Origin: CAYZIB01 sp964478425
GTDB taxonomy: Bacteria; Bacillota_I; Bacilli_A; Acholeplasmatales; WRBM01
Direction of reading: 5' to 3'
Length of the DNA: 64,000 nucleotides
NCBI GenBank assembly: GCA_964478425.1
Contig: CAYZIB010000005.1
Location: 15,111 to 79,110, forward strand
Made by a program: the position numbers and the translations under genes. Numbering within the stretch: the first letter of the stretch is position 1; each line of letters begins with the position of its first letter. The notes beneath the pieces are model-generated. The model saw only the letters and a list, made by a program, of their open reading frames with translations. It was not told the origin of the DNA and did no database searches. Below, in pieces: positions 1-9,485 of the stretch.

Positions 1-1413
1 ACTTCTCAAGATATGCTAATAAAAATGCTTGAAACAATGACATCTAATTCTTATAAAAATGATTTAAAAGAATTTAAAAAATATATAACCGATAACAAAG
101 ATAAATTTGATAAATATACAAATGCAATATCATATGGATATGATGTTACATTAAATATATATTCTTATGATAATAAAAATAATGTTCAACAATTAAATCC
201 CTATACATTACCAGATGATTTAAAAACATATTTATCACCAATAGAAAATATGATGCAAAATTTAGTCATTTGGCAAGAAATGTTTGATAATAAAGATTTA
301 TTAAATCAACAATATGATTTAATAGATGGCTCATGGCCTAATAATTACAATGAATTAGTTTTAGTAGTTGATGAATATAATCAAATATTTGATTATCAAT
401 TATTAGCACTGGGATTAAAAGATACTGATGAATTAAGAAGTTTATTAAATCCAACAATTGAAGTAGAAAAAAAATCAAGTTTTTCATTTAGTGATATTAA
501 AAATAAAACATATAAATTAAATGTAACAACCGATTTTTATGAAAAAATAGATAATAAATATGTAAAAATAAGTGATCAAAACAGTATTAATGAAATAGTA
601 AATAATGGTCTTGATTTAAAAATATCAGGAATTATAAGACCAAAAGAAGGAGTTAGTTCTACATCAATTACAGGAGCAATAGGTTATAGTAGTGAATTAA
701 CTAAATATGTAATTGATAAAATTAATGATTCCGATATTGTAAAAGAACAAATTAATAACCCAAATATTAATATCTTTACAAATGAAGAATTTAAAAATAC
801 TGAATCATATGAACAAAATTTAGCATTATTACAAGTTTGTGATTACTTAGATCCGAGTTCAATAAATTTTTATCCAATAGGTTTTAATGAAAAAGATGAA
901 TTAGTTAATTTAATTAATGAATATAATAGTACTGTTGATGATTCTAAAAAAATTAAATATACAGATTATTTAGGAGTAATGATGAGTTCAATTAGTACAA
1001 TAATAAATGCAATATCTTATGTATTAATGGCATTTGTATCAGTTTCATTAATTGTTTCATCAATAATGATTGGAATTATAACATATATATCAGTTTTAGA
1101 AAGAACAAAAGAGATTGGTATTTTAAGATCAATAGGAGCAAGCAAGCACGATGTAAGTAATGTATTTAATGCTGAAACATTAATAATCGGATTTACATCA
1201 GGAATGCTTGGAATAATTGTTACTTTATTATGTATCATTCCAATTAATATATTATTAAAGAGTTTAACAAATATTGGAAATTTAGCATATTTACCTGTTG
1301 GAGGAGCTATTATACTTGTTGTAATTAGTATGTTATTAACTGTAATTTCTGGATTATTCCCAGCAAAATATGCTTCTAAAAAAGATCCTGTTGTTGCTTT
1401 GAGAAGTGAATAA
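1..1413 (+). CDS. ABC transporter permease, FtsX/MacB type (5' end outside window)
   Basis: The reading frame is open to the first base, so the start lies upstream; the first internal ATG is at 13. What remains is a long extracytoplasmic segment rich in N, D and K, then three hydrophobic segments near the C-terminus. The cytoplasmic loop LERTKEIGILRSIGAS and the ending FPAKYASKKDPVVALR are hallmarks of the FtsX domain in MacB/LolC-like permeases. These permeases work with a separate ABC ATPase in mechanotransmission or export of lipids or peptides. The ATPase would be expected upstream of the window or fused to this chain. A terminator follows. The substrate cannot be read from the sequence. 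Confidence 0.85.
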   Translation, partial: TSQDMLIKMLETMTSNSYKNDLKEFKKYITDNKDKFDKYTNAISYGYDVTLNIYSYDNKNNVQQLNPYTLPDDLKTYLSPIENMMQNLVIWQEMFDNKDLLNQQYDLIDGSWPNNYNELVLVVDEYNQIFDYQLLALGLKDTDELRSLLNPTIEVEKKSSFSFSDIKNKTYKLNVTTDFYEKIDNKYVKISDQNSINEIVNNGLDLKISGIIRPKEGVSSTSITGAIGYSSELTKYVIDKINDSDIVKEQINNPNINIFTNEEFKNTESYEQNLALLQVCDYLDPSSINFYPIGFNEKDELVNLINEYNSTVDDSKKIKYTDYLGVMMSSISTIINAISYVLMAFVSVSLIVSSIMIGIITYISVLERTKEIGILRSIGASKHDVSNVFNAETLIIGFTSGMLGIIVTLLCIIPINILLKSLTNIGNLAYLPVGGAIILVVISMLLTVISGLFPAKYASKKDPVVALRSE

Positions 1414-1424
1414 CAAATAAAATT

Positions 1425-1454
1425 AACTTATAAGTTTTCTTATAAGTTTTTTTT
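1425..1454 (+). terminator. Rho-independent terminator after the FtsX permease
   Basis: A perfect 10-bp inverted repeat (AACTTATAAG, four-base loop, CTTATAAGTT) is followed directly by a run of T. It begins 11 bases after the stop codon. Confidence 0.8.
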
Positions 1455-1498
1455 GTATATAATATTTATTTTTGGTTAAACTAATAAAGGGTGAAAAA

Positions 1499-1957
1499 AT
1501 GAAAAAAATATTATTTTTAAGTTTAATGATGTTTTCTTTTTTAATTTATGGATGTAGTAATAAACAAGATTATTCAGAAATAATTAAAAAAACTAATACA
1601 TCAAAAATTATTACAATTAAAGAAGTGGAAAGTATAAAAGACTATGATGAAAATTACAAAGTAATTATATTTGATGTAGAAGAAATTAAAACACTTAGAG
1701 GAAGTGGAAATAATAATTTTAAAATCGGATATAAAATTAAAAATGATGGTAAATCTGATAGTGAATTACAAACTAAATATCAAAACGAATTAAAAGACAA
1801 AGTATATATTGTAAATTATAATGCAACTGATATAAAAGATGATTATTTAGTTTTAAATGATAATATGATTGAATTATTAGATTATAATATTAAAAAAGAA
1901 TTTGATAAACAAAGTAAAAAATTAATGAATATTATAAATCAATTTATAAATGTTTAA
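1499..1957 (+). CDS. Small lipoprotein of unknown function
   Basis: 152 residues. I chose the ATG at 1499 over the in-frame TTG at 1472 because AAAGGGTG lies just upstream and the product then begins with a lysine-rich n-region, a hydrophobic stretch and a lipobox (LIYGC) ending in the cysteine near residue 19. It should be exported by Sec, lipidated and anchored outside the membrane. The mature part is charged, with no motif I recognise. It sits alone between two terminators. Confidence 0.65.
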   Translation: MKKILFLSLMMFSFLIYGCSNKQDYSEIIKKTNTSKIITIKEVESIKDYDENYKVIIFDVEEIKTLRGSGNNNFKIGYKIKNDGKSDSELQTKYQNELKDKVYIVNYNATDIKDDYLVLNDNMIELLDYNIKKEFDKQSKKLMNIINQFINV

Positions 1958-1960
1958 TAA

Positions 1961-1983
1961 AATCACAAAATGTGATTTTTTTA
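1961..1983 (+). terminator. Rho-independent terminator after the lipoprotein gene
   Basis: AATCACA, a three-base loop and TGTGATT form a 7-bp stem followed by six T. Confidence 0.7.
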
Positions 1984-2088
1984 TTAATATAAATGATTAT
2001 TTATATAATATATTATAATAATATTTAATATAATGTATGTAAGTGAATTTTATAGGTGAATTAATTATAAAATGGTATTAAAAATATT

Positions 2089-2104
2089 ATGTAAGCGTTA
2101 ACTA
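2089..2104 (+). promoter_or_regulatory. cre-like operator 1 upstream of oppA
   Basis: The 16 bases ATGTAAGCGTTAACTA fit the catabolite-responsive-element consensus WTGNAANCGNWNNCWW at every specified position. CcpA or another LacI-family regulator is the expected binder (known for this motif). The site is centred about 106 bases before the predicted oppA transcription start and 42 bases from a second copy. Confidence 0.6.
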
Positions 2105-2130
2105 AACATAAATTTTCATAAAATATTTGA

Positions 2131-2146
2131 TGTAAAACGCTTTCAT
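2131..2146 (-). promoter_or_regulatory. cre-like operator 2 upstream of oppA
   Basis: Read on the minus strand, ATGAAAGCGTTTTACA matches WTGNAANCGNWNNCWW except for the late C. The site is centred near -64 relative to the predicted transcription start. That is upstream of the -35 box, a position associated with activation rather than blockage. Confidence 0.5.
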
Positions 2147-2167
2147 AACAAAATAAATATTTTTTTC

Positions 2168-2196
2168 TTGCCAACATTAATTACCTGTGATATAAT
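2168..2196 (+). promoter_or_regulatory. opp operon promoter
   Basis: TTGCCA (2168-2173), a 17-base spacer and TATAAT (2191-2196), with TGA immediately before the -10 box giving an extended -10. Predicted start of transcription near 2203. This is the best promoter match in the window. Confidence 0.8.
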
Positions 2197-2230
2197 TTAC
2201 GAAAATTTTTTGAAAGGGAAGGAAAAATTT

Positions 2231-4729
2231 ATGAAATTTAAAAAAATATTTACAGTAGTTTTATTAGCGGCTGTTGTTAGTTTAGCTTGTGGATGTAAAA
2301 GAACACCTAAAGATGAAGCTAAATATACATATCGTTCTACAATAGCTGTTGAACCTTCAGATTTTAACCCTCATACTTGGGAAAATAATTCTGACTCAGT
2401 TATAAGTGGTTATGCTGAAATTGGATTTATTGAACCAGTTTATGATACAGAAAAAAATGATGGTTCATACACATGGGCATATGAAATGGCAACTGCCATT
2501 GAAGATTATACAAGTTCTGCAACAGCAGAAGAAAAAGCAAAATGGGGTATTGGTGCAGATGAAACATCTGGTCGTATGTATAAAATCTCATTAAATAAAA
2601 ATGCTAAATGGGCAAATGGGGTAGCAATTAATGCTGATACATATGTTTATTCAATGCAACAATTATTAAACCCTAAAATGCATAATTATAGAGCTAATAA
2701 CTTTATAAGTGGTGATTCTTCAATTGTTGGAGCAAATGATTATTATTGGGGTGGTTGTACAACATTTGTTACACTTGATGAAAATCCTTCATTTGGTGTT
2801 CAAGGTACAGGAGTTTATTTAGATGTTGCGGCTTTAATGTCTGCTGGATTTGGATTAGCACCAGAAGATGTTAAAGGATCAAGATATGATTCATATTTAA
2901 AATATACTGATGCTAGTGGAAATGATGTATATATCTATGATACATATAGTAAATTATTTGAAGAAGACGGTAGGGTTGAATTAACAAGCGAATTATTAAC
3001 TCAATTCTTTGATGATTTTGCTAAAACACCATTCTATGCAGCTATGGGTATGGAATGGCCTAGTGTAAGTACTGTTTTAGAAGTTACAAGCAAAACAACT
3101 GAATTAACAGAAGCTGACTTAAATGCATTAGGTGATGCAATTTATGTATTATCTGTTCCTTATACTTATGATGAAGTAGAATATGATGGGAATGTTGGAT
3201 TATATAAAGTTGATGAATATACAATTATGTATGTTTTAAATGATTATTATTCTGAATTCTATTTTAAAATGAGTATGAGTTCTACATGGTTAGTTTATGA
3301 ACCATTATATGAAGCAGGTAAGAAAACAACTGGTGATGTAGTAACTACTAACTATGGAACAAGTGTTGATACATATATGTCATATGGGCCATATAAATTT
3401 AGTTCATATGAAGTTGGTAAACAATTAAAATTTACTAGAAATAATAATTGGTATGGATATACTGATGGTAATCACGAAGGACAATATCAAACTGATGCGA
3501 TTGTATTAGATGTTGTTAGTGAACATGCAACAGCATTATTAGGATTCCAACAAGGTTTATATGATGATGTAACATTAGACTCAGTTGATATGCAAAAATT
3601 TGGTAACAGTGAATGGTTAACTGTTGTTAATACAACATATACTTGGCGTTTAGCATTCAATACTGACTTAGAAACATTGAAAAAACTTGAAGGAAGTTCA
3701 GGAAATAATAAACAAGTATTAGCTAATATTAATTTTAGAAATGCATTTAGTTTAGCAATCGATAGACAAAAATTCGTTAATGAAGCAGTAGGTGCTGGAA
3801 GCCCTGCATATGCATTAATTAATAGTTTATATATGTACGATGTTGAAAATAATCCAAATTCAGTTTATAGATATTCAGAAGCTGCTATGGAAGCAATTTG
3901 TAGTATGTATGGAATCGAATATGGTGAAGGTAAAACATATAAAACATTAAGAGAAGCTTATGATGCTATTACAGGTTACGATTTAGATGAAGCAAGAAGA
4001 TTAATGCAAGTAGCATATGAAGAATGTATTACTAATGGTACATATACTGATGGTCAACCAATTGTATTAAGCTTAGTTGTTACATCACGTGATGCAATCA
4101 GTGAAGCAGCAAGAAAAAATGCAACTGTTCTTGATGCATTCTTAAAAGAAGCAGTAAAAGGAACTGGATTTGAAAAAGGTGGAATTACATTAGAACCAAT
4201 TAACTTAAGTGATTATTACAATCAAATGTTAGATGGTGCATGTGAAATGATCTTTGCTGCATGGGGTGGTGCTGTTTACTGGCCATATAATACTATTAAA
4301 TGTTATGTAAATGATGCAGCTGCAACTACTAAAGTACATGAAGGTGCATGTTGGGATCCATTTAAAGTAAATTTAACTATGACATTAGATTTTAATGAAG
4401 ATGGTGAAATTACTGAAGATGAAACAATTACTATGACATATAATAAATGGGGTCAAGAATTAACAAGCGGTAAATATGCTAATAGTTCATTTGAATTAAA
4501 AAATCAAATCATGGCTGAATTAGAAAAAGGAGTATTAAGTTTCTACTATACAATTCCTCTATACTGTGATGCTGATACATCATTAAATTCTAAGCGTTTA
4601 AATTATATAGCTGATGAATATAATATTATGTATGGTTTCGGTGGATTAAGATATTTAACTTATTCACATACAGATGCTGAATGGAAAGCATATGTAAAAA
4701 GCCAAGGCGGAACATTAAATTACGAATAA
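2231..4729 (+). CDS. oppA: Oligopeptide ABC transporter substrate-binding lipoprotein
   Basis: 832 residues. ATG 2231 is chosen over an upstream TTG because GAAAGGGAAGGA lies 8 bases before it and it opens a lipoprotein signal peptide with lipobox LACGC (cysteine near residue 22). The mature protein has the layout of family 5 solute-binding proteins (SBP_bac_5): a start resembling EPSDFNPHTW, a middle part with aromatic-rich strands, and an RQKFVNEAVG-type segment. It should bind peptides outside the membrane and hand them to OppB/OppC. It is far longer than the usual ~550 residues, with extra sequence spread through the chain. Residues 720-731 (DFNEDGEITEDE) form a canonical 12-residue EF-hand-like calcium loop. 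It is the first gene of the opp operon. Confidence 0.92.
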   Translation: MKFKKIFTVVLLAAVVSLACGCKRTPKDEAKYTYRSTIAVEPSDFNPHTWENNSDSVISGYAEIGFIEPVYDTEKNDGSYTWAYEMATAIEDYTSSATAEEKAKWGIGADETSGRMYKISLNKNAKWANGVAINADTYVYSMQQLLNPKMHNYRANNFISGDSSIVGANDYYWGGCTTFVTLDENPSFGVQGTGVYLDVAALMSAGFGLAPEDVKGSRYDSYLKYTDASGNDVYIYDTYSKLFEEDGRVELTSELLTQFFDDFAKTPFYAAMGMEWPSVSTVLEVTSKTTELTEADLNALGDAIYVLSVPYTYDEVEYDGNVGLYKVDEYTIMYVLNDYYSEFYFKMSMSSTWLVYEPLYEAGKKTTGDVVTTNYGTSVDTYMSYGPYKFSSYEVGKQLKFTRNNNWYGYTDGNHEGQYQTDAIVLDVVSEHATALLGFQQGLYDDVTLDSVDMQKFGNSEWLTVVNTTYTWRLAFNTDLETLKKLEGSSGNNKQVLANINFRNAFSLAIDRQKFVNEAVGAGSPAYALINSLYMYDVENNPNSVYRYSEAAMEAICSMYGIEYGEGKTYKTLREAYDAITGYDLDEARRLMQVAYEECITNGTYTDGQPIVLSLVVTSRDAISEAARKNATVLDAFLKEAVKGTGFEKGGITLEPINLSDYYNQMLDGACEMIFAAWGGAVYWPYNTIKCYVNDAAATTKVHEGACWDPFKVNLTMTLDFNEDGEITEDETITMTYNKWGQELTSGKYANSSFELKNQIMAELEKGVLSFYYTIPLYCDADTSLNSKRLNYIADEYNIMYGFGGLRYLTYSHTDAEWKAYVKSQGGTLNYE

Positions 4730-4747
4730 TATTTAAAAAATTATAAA

Positions 4748-4774
4748 GGAGATGTGATTTTATATCACACCTCC
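4748..4774 (+). other. Intercistronic hairpin between oppA and oppB
   Basis: An 11-bp stem with one mismatch (GGAGATGTGAT / ATCACACCTCC) around a 5-base loop, followed by only a short T stretch. Comparable hairpins after binding-protein genes stabilise the upstream message or partly terminate transcription, making more binding protein than permease. That role here is inferred. Confidence 0.55.
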
Positions 4775-4804
4775 AAATTTTTATGAAAGAAGTGGTATTA
4801 AAAC

Positions 4805-5767
4805 ATGTTTAAATATGTATTAAAAAGAATAGGTTTAATGTTGATGAGCTTTTTAATCATTGTTTCAATATGTTTTGTATTAATCAAATTAGTTCCAGTT
4901 ACAGATGGAACTGATCAAATTAGAAACGAAACAGAAAAAGCATTAAGAGAAGCGCTTGGTTATAATAAACCAATCATTACACAATTAGGTATTTATTTAA
5001 AAAATTTAGTTACTAAATTAGATTTAGGAATTTCATGGAAAATTCAAAGAACTACACCTGTTTCTCAAATGATTGTATCTAAACTTCCTCCAACAGTTAT
5101 TATTAATATTTATTCATTAATATTATCAACACCTATTGGAATTGCTTTAGGTATATATGCAGCACTTAAAAAAAATAAATGGCAAGATCATTTTATATCT
5201 ACAATGGTAATGTTATTTGTTTCTGTGCCTTCATTTGTTTTTGCCTTTATGTTACAATATTTTATTGGATTTAAATGGCATTTATTACCTATCCAAATGT
5301 CATCACTTTCTGATGCGGGTGGAAGTTATTTTTCATGGACAATGACAAAAAGTTTAATATTACCAGTATTAGCATTATCATTTGGATCTATTGCTGGTTT
5401 AACAAGATTTACAAGAGCAGAATTAACTGAATCATTAACAAGTGATTATATGTTGCTTGCAAGAACAAAAGGATTAACTAATGGTCAAGCAGTTACAAGA
5501 CATGCATTAAAAAATGCAATGGTACCAATTTTTCCTTCTATAATCTCTTCATTTGTATCTGTTTTATCAGGTTCATTAGTTATTGAAAAAGTATTCAGTA
5601 TAAATGGAATTGGTGGATTATATATGAGATCAATTTCTGAATTAGATTATGATGTTTTTATGGGATGTAATGTATTCTATATATTTATTGGTTTAGCAGC
5701 AGCTATTGTTGTTGACTTAAGCTATGGATTCATTGACCCAAGAATAAGAATGGGGGCATCAAAATAA
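4805..5767 (+). CDS. oppB: Oligopeptide ABC transporter permease OppB
   Basis: 320 residues, normal family length. It has an N-terminal membrane segment after MFKYVLKRIG, further segments across the BPD_transp_1 domain, and the cytoplasmic EAA-type loop around ARTKGLTNGQAVTRHALKNA that docks on the ATPases. It ends in TAATG, sharing bases with the oppC start, so the two are translationally coupled. It forms the translocation pore with OppC. Confidence 0.95.
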   Translation: MFKYVLKRIGLMLMSFLIIVSICFVLIKLVPVTDGTDQIRNETEKALREALGYNKPIITQLGIYLKNLVTKLDLGISWKIQRTTPVSQMIVSKLPPTVIINIYSLILSTPIGIALGIYAALKKNKWQDHFISTMVMLFVSVPSFVFAFMLQYFIGFKWHLLPIQMSSLSDAGGSYFSWTMTKSLILPVLALSFGSIAGLTRFTRAELTESLTSDYMLLARTKGLTNGQAVTRHALKNAMVPIFPSIISSFVSVLSGSLVIEKVFSINGIGGLYMRSISELDYDVFMGCNVFYIFIGLAAAIVVDLSYGFIDPRIRMGASK

Positions 5768-7311
5768 TGGATAAAGATTATAAATTAACAAAAGAAGATT
5801 TTGAATTTGTCAATCTAAATGAAAAAATTCATGATGCTAGATTTGAAACTAAACCAATAGGTTATATGAAAGATGCATGGTTAAGATTTAAAAAGAATAA
5901 AGCATCAGTATTTGCAGCATTTATTATTTTAATAATCGTTTTATATGGTGTATTATTTCCATTTTTTTCACCATATAAATTATCAGATCAAAGAGTAGCA
6001 TATAGTTATATGCGTCCAAAAAATTTAGCATTTTCTGAATTAAATGTATGGAATGGAACATATACAAAAAGAGGTACTATGGTATCTTACGCTGAAACAG
6101 CAGGAATAGGACTTGGAACATTACATACATATGGTAATGAAAGTGTTGTATATACTATGGATGATATTAGTGATGTTAAATATAATCCATTAGGAAAAGT
6201 AAAAAGTATTGAATATGACTTTGAAATTCAATATATGAATTATAAAGTAGATCAATATTATCAATTAGGATTTTATGAAAAACAAGTTACAAAAGATCAA
6301 TATGAACAAATTGTTGCTTGGCAAGAAGAAAGTGGAATTCAAGTTATTTACCCATTAATTAATAAAACAAATTTACCTGATTCTAAAAAAGATAATGCCA
6401 ATATGTGGTATTTAGTAGACTCAAAAGGGTATCCTTTAAATAAAAATGGAAAATCTGTTAAAAAAATAGAAGATTTTAACGAATTAATACCAAACTATTT
6501 AACTGATAGTGAAGGAAACTATGTTTATACTGAAAATAAAGGTACAAACAGTTATAACATTAGAGTTTTAAGAGTTGCTGAATATGTTTATGAATATGGA
6601 GAAGAACCATCATTCTTACTTGGAACTGATGGTCAAGGATATGATATTGCAACAAGACTTGCATATGGTATTAGATTATCATTATTACTTGCAGTTTGTG
6701 TTTCTGCAATTAACCTTGTAATTGGTACAATTTATGGTGCTATAGAAGGATATTATGGTGGAACAATCGATTTAATCATGGAAAGAATTAGTGATATCTT
6801 AGGAAATATACCAACGATGGTTGTTATTACTTTGTTTAATATTTATTTTGTTGAAACCAATAAAGTTTCACCTGCAGTGTCATTTATTTTAGCATTCATT
6901 GCAACAGGATGGTTAGGTACAGCATATAGAGTTCGTACTCAATTTTATAGATTTAAAGGTCAAGAATATGTGTTAGCCTCTAGAACATTAGGTGCTAAAG
7001 ATACTAGATTAATGTTTAAACACATTTTCCCTAACTCATTAGGTACAATAATTACATCATCTGTATTAGTAATTCCAGGAGTTATATTTAGTGAAACATC
7101 ATTATCTTATTTGGGTATAATCGATTTAAATGGACCAAACGCTACTTCACTTGGTACATTACTTGCTTCAGGACAACAAAAACTAGAAAGCTATCCACAT
7201 GTTATTTTATGGCCTGCAATAATAATTTCATTATTAATGCTTTCATTTAACTTGTTTGGTAATGGGTTAAGAGATGCATTTAACCCATCATTGAGAGGAG
7301 TTGACGAATAA
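5767..7311 (+). CDS. oppC: Oligopeptide ABC transporter permease OppC with a large extracytoplasmic insertion
   Basis: 514 residues against roughly 300 for typical OppC. The N-terminal cytoplasmic stretch and first membrane segment (around residues 40-62, ending FFSPY) are followed by about 200 residues that should lie outside the membrane. The remaining membrane segments come after that, with the EAA loop near LASRTLGAKDTRLMFKHIFP. The insertion is soluble in character and has no motif I recognise; being extracytoplasmic, it could contact OppA. The gene overlaps oppB by one base, and its TAATGG end overlaps the oppD start. Confidence 0.93.
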   Translation: MDKDYKLTKEDFEFVNLNEKIHDARFETKPIGYMKDAWLRFKKNKASVFAAFIILIIVLYGVLFPFFSPYKLSDQRVAYSYMRPKNLAFSELNVWNGTYTKRGTMVSYAETAGIGLGTLHTYGNESVVYTMDDISDVKYNPLGKVKSIEYDFEIQYMNYKVDQYYQLGFYEKQVTKDQYEQIVAWQEESGIQVIYPLINKTNLPDSKKDNANMWYLVDSKGYPLNKNGKSVKKIEDFNELIPNYLTDSEGNYVYTENKGTNSYNIRVLRVAEYVYEYGEEPSFLLGTDGQGYDIATRLAYGIRLSLLLAVCVSAINLVIGTIYGAIEGYYGGTIDLIMERISDILGNIPTMVVITLFNIYFVETNKVSPAVSFILAFIATGWLGTAYRVRTQFYRFKGQEYVLASRTLGAKDTRLMFKHIFPNSLGTIITSSVLVIPGVIFSETSLSYLGIIDLNGPNATSLGTLLASGQQKLESYPHVILWPAIIISLLMLSFNLFGNGLRDAFNPSLRGVDE

Positions 7312-9485
7312 TGGCTGATAAAAAAATGAAATTACAAGTTAATGATTTAAAAATTTCATTTAGAACTAACAATGGTCGTGTACAAGCAGTAAGAAATATT
7401 TCATTTGATTTATTTGAAGGAGAAACTTTAGCTATTGTTGGTGAATCAGGAAGTGGTAAATCAGTCACTTCTCGTGCAATTATGGGAATACTTGCTCCAA
7501 ATGCAATTGTTGAAAGTGGAGAAATCTTATATGATGGAAAAGATTTAATGCAAATAACAGAAGATGATTTCCATTCATTAAGAGGAGACAAAATATCAAT
7601 GGTTTTCCAAGATCCATTATCAAGTTTAAATCCAATTGTTAAAATTGGAAAACAATTAACTGAAGCAATGATCTTGAAAAATAAATTAACAAGAAAAGAA
7701 AATAGTGTTAAATTAAAAAATGCATTTAAAATCTTAGAAGAAAACATGATTGAAGTATTAGGACCAAAAGATCCTAATACAATAAAAAAAGTCAAAAATG
7801 ATATAAGTGAATTCAAATTATTTGTTAATAAATATATTGAATTACAAAATGCTTATAATGATTCAATAGAAATGTTAGGTTATGCAAAAAAAGACCTTAC
7901 AAATGTTAAATTATTATTAGAAAAGAAAGTAAAAACAAATTTATTAAAATCATTAGTTTCAGCTAATAAATTTATTTTAAGCAGTAAAAATAAATATACA
8001 TTAGATGAAACAACAGCAAACAAATACGATTTATTAAATATAATAGCTAACGTACAAAAAGATGATTTTAATTTTGATGAAGCATATGATACAATTTCTA
8101 ATTTATTATCTGATGTATCTGATGCTTTAAATAAAGTTTCACCAAATTTCTTTTCATTAGGTTATTATTTAGTAAAAAATAATAATCAAGAACCTAATTT
8201 TACTGATGTAAATGAAATGAATGCATATAATAGAAAATATTTAGATGATAATTTTATGCTTGAATTTATTTCAGATTTAGAAAAAGGTGTAAGAAATGTA
8301 TTTGATACAAAAAATGAAGCTAAAAAAGAAGCAATTGTTAAATTAGAAGATGTATTATCTTATATTAAAAATAATAAAACTCTAAATAAAAAAGAAGCAA
8401 ATACAATTTTTAATGAATTATATAAATATGTTAATAAATGTAATAATTCTTTAAGAATCGGTAAAGACACTTTTACAACAACATTTGAACCAACTATAAG
8501 AAAAAATTTAGATTTATATTTTAATTCAGATAAATTAAATGCTGAAAATAAAAAGAAATATAATAAAGAAAAAGCTAAATTTGATAAAATAGTTTCTAAA
8601 GGTAAAAAACCTTCATATTCAGTTGCAGAACCAAATTATTTAGATGAAAATATTATTAAATTTAATATTAAAAGAATTATTAATAAATTAATTGATAGTT
8701 ATAAAAATGATATTACAAATTATGAACATTTTAATTCTCATGATTATACAATTTCAATTATTGATTATTTAAAAGAATTATCAGGAAATACTGTATATAA
8801 AGTATCAAGAAGAAGCGCAAAAGAACGTGCATTAATTTTAATGGAAGAAGTAGGTATTCCAGAACCAGAAAAAAGATATAATCAATATCCGTTCCAATTT
8901 TCTGGAGGTATGCGTCAAAGAATAGTTATTGCAATTGCTTTATCAGCAAACCCTGATGTATTAATTTGTGATGAACCAACAACAGCACTTGATGTTACTA
9001 TTCAAGCACAAATTCTAGAATTAATAAATAAACTTAAAAAAGAACGTAATTTATCAATCATATTTATTACTCACGATTTAGGAGTAGTTGCTAATATGGC
9101 TGATAGAATAGCTGTTATGTATGCAGGTAAAATTGTTGAATACGGTTTAAAAGAAGAATTATTCTACGATCCTAAACATCCTTATACATGGGCTTTACTT
9201 GCATCAATGCCAGACTTAGAAACAAAAGAAAAATTATCTCCTATCCCAGGTACACCTCCAAATATGATTTACCCACCAAAAGGTGATGCATTTGCTGCAA
9301 GAAACAAATATGCTTTAAAAATTGATTTTGAAAAGCAACCACCTTTATTTAAGGTTACAGATACACACTATGCAGCAACTTGGTTATTACATCCAGATGC
9401 ACCTAAAACAACACCACCAACAATCGTTACAGAAAGAATAAATCGAATGATTAATGAAGAAAAGGAAGTAAAAGATAATGAATAA
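7311..9485 (+). CDS. oppD: Oligopeptide ABC transporter ATPase OppD with a ~365-residue insertion
   Basis: 724 residues, about twice the usual ~330. Walker A GESGSGKS is at 44-51 and the Q-loop VFQD at 98-101. The frame then stays open through a lysine-, asparagine- and aspartate-rich segment (roughly 133-499) with no counterpart in ordinary OppD. After it come the signature FSGGMRQR (530-537), Walker B LICDEPTTALD (from 551), the H-loop ITHD, and the C-terminal oligopeptide-transporter tail around PIPGTPP. All catalytic motifs are intact, so it should be active. The insertion falls in the helical subdomain between Q-loop and signature. The final bases overlap oppF. Confidence 0.93.
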   Translation: MADKKMKLQVNDLKISFRTNNGRVQAVRNISFDLFEGETLAIVGESGSGKSVTSRAIMGILAPNAIVESGEILYDGKDLMQITEDDFHSLRGDKISMVFQDPLSSLNPIVKIGKQLTEAMILKNKLTRKENSVKLKNAFKILEENMIEVLGPKDPNTIKKVKNDISEFKLFVNKYIELQNAYNDSIEMLGYAKKDLTNVKLLLEKKVKTNLLKSLVSANKFILSSKNKYTLDETTANKYDLLNIIANVQKDDFNFDEAYDTISNLLSDVSDALNKVSPNFFSLGYYLVKNNNQEPNFTDVNEMNAYNRKYLDDNFMLEFISDLEKGVRNVFDTKNEAKKEAIVKLEDVLSYIKNNKTLNKKEANTIFNELYKYVNKCNNSLRIGKDTFTTTFEPTIRKNLDLYFNSDKLNAENKKKYNKEKAKFDKIVSKGKKPSYSVAEPNYLDENIIKFNIKRIINKLIDSYKNDITNYEHFNSHDYTISIIDYLKELSGNTVYKVSRRSAKERALILMEEVGIPEPEKRYNQYPFQFSGGMRQRIVIAIALSANPDVLICDEPTTALDVTIQAQILELINKLKKERNLSIIFITHDLGVVANMADRIAVMYAGKIVEYGLKEELFYDPKHPYTWALLASMPDLETKEKLSPIPGTPPNMIYPPKGDAFAARNKYALKIDFEKQPPLFKVTDTHYAATWLLHPDAPKTTPPTIVTERINRMINEEKEVKDNE

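Noticed and set aside
1017..1238. Antisense frame inside the FtsX permease
   Set aside because: Low-complexity shadow of the coding strand without ribosome site. The same holds for the other short frames opposite oppD, parC, parE, gpmI, mrp and spoVAD.
7700..8810. OppD insertion as an intein or frameshift fusion
   Set aside because: The frame is continuous, no splice-junction Cys/Ser or terminal His-Asn was seen, and the ATPase motifs are complete on both sides.
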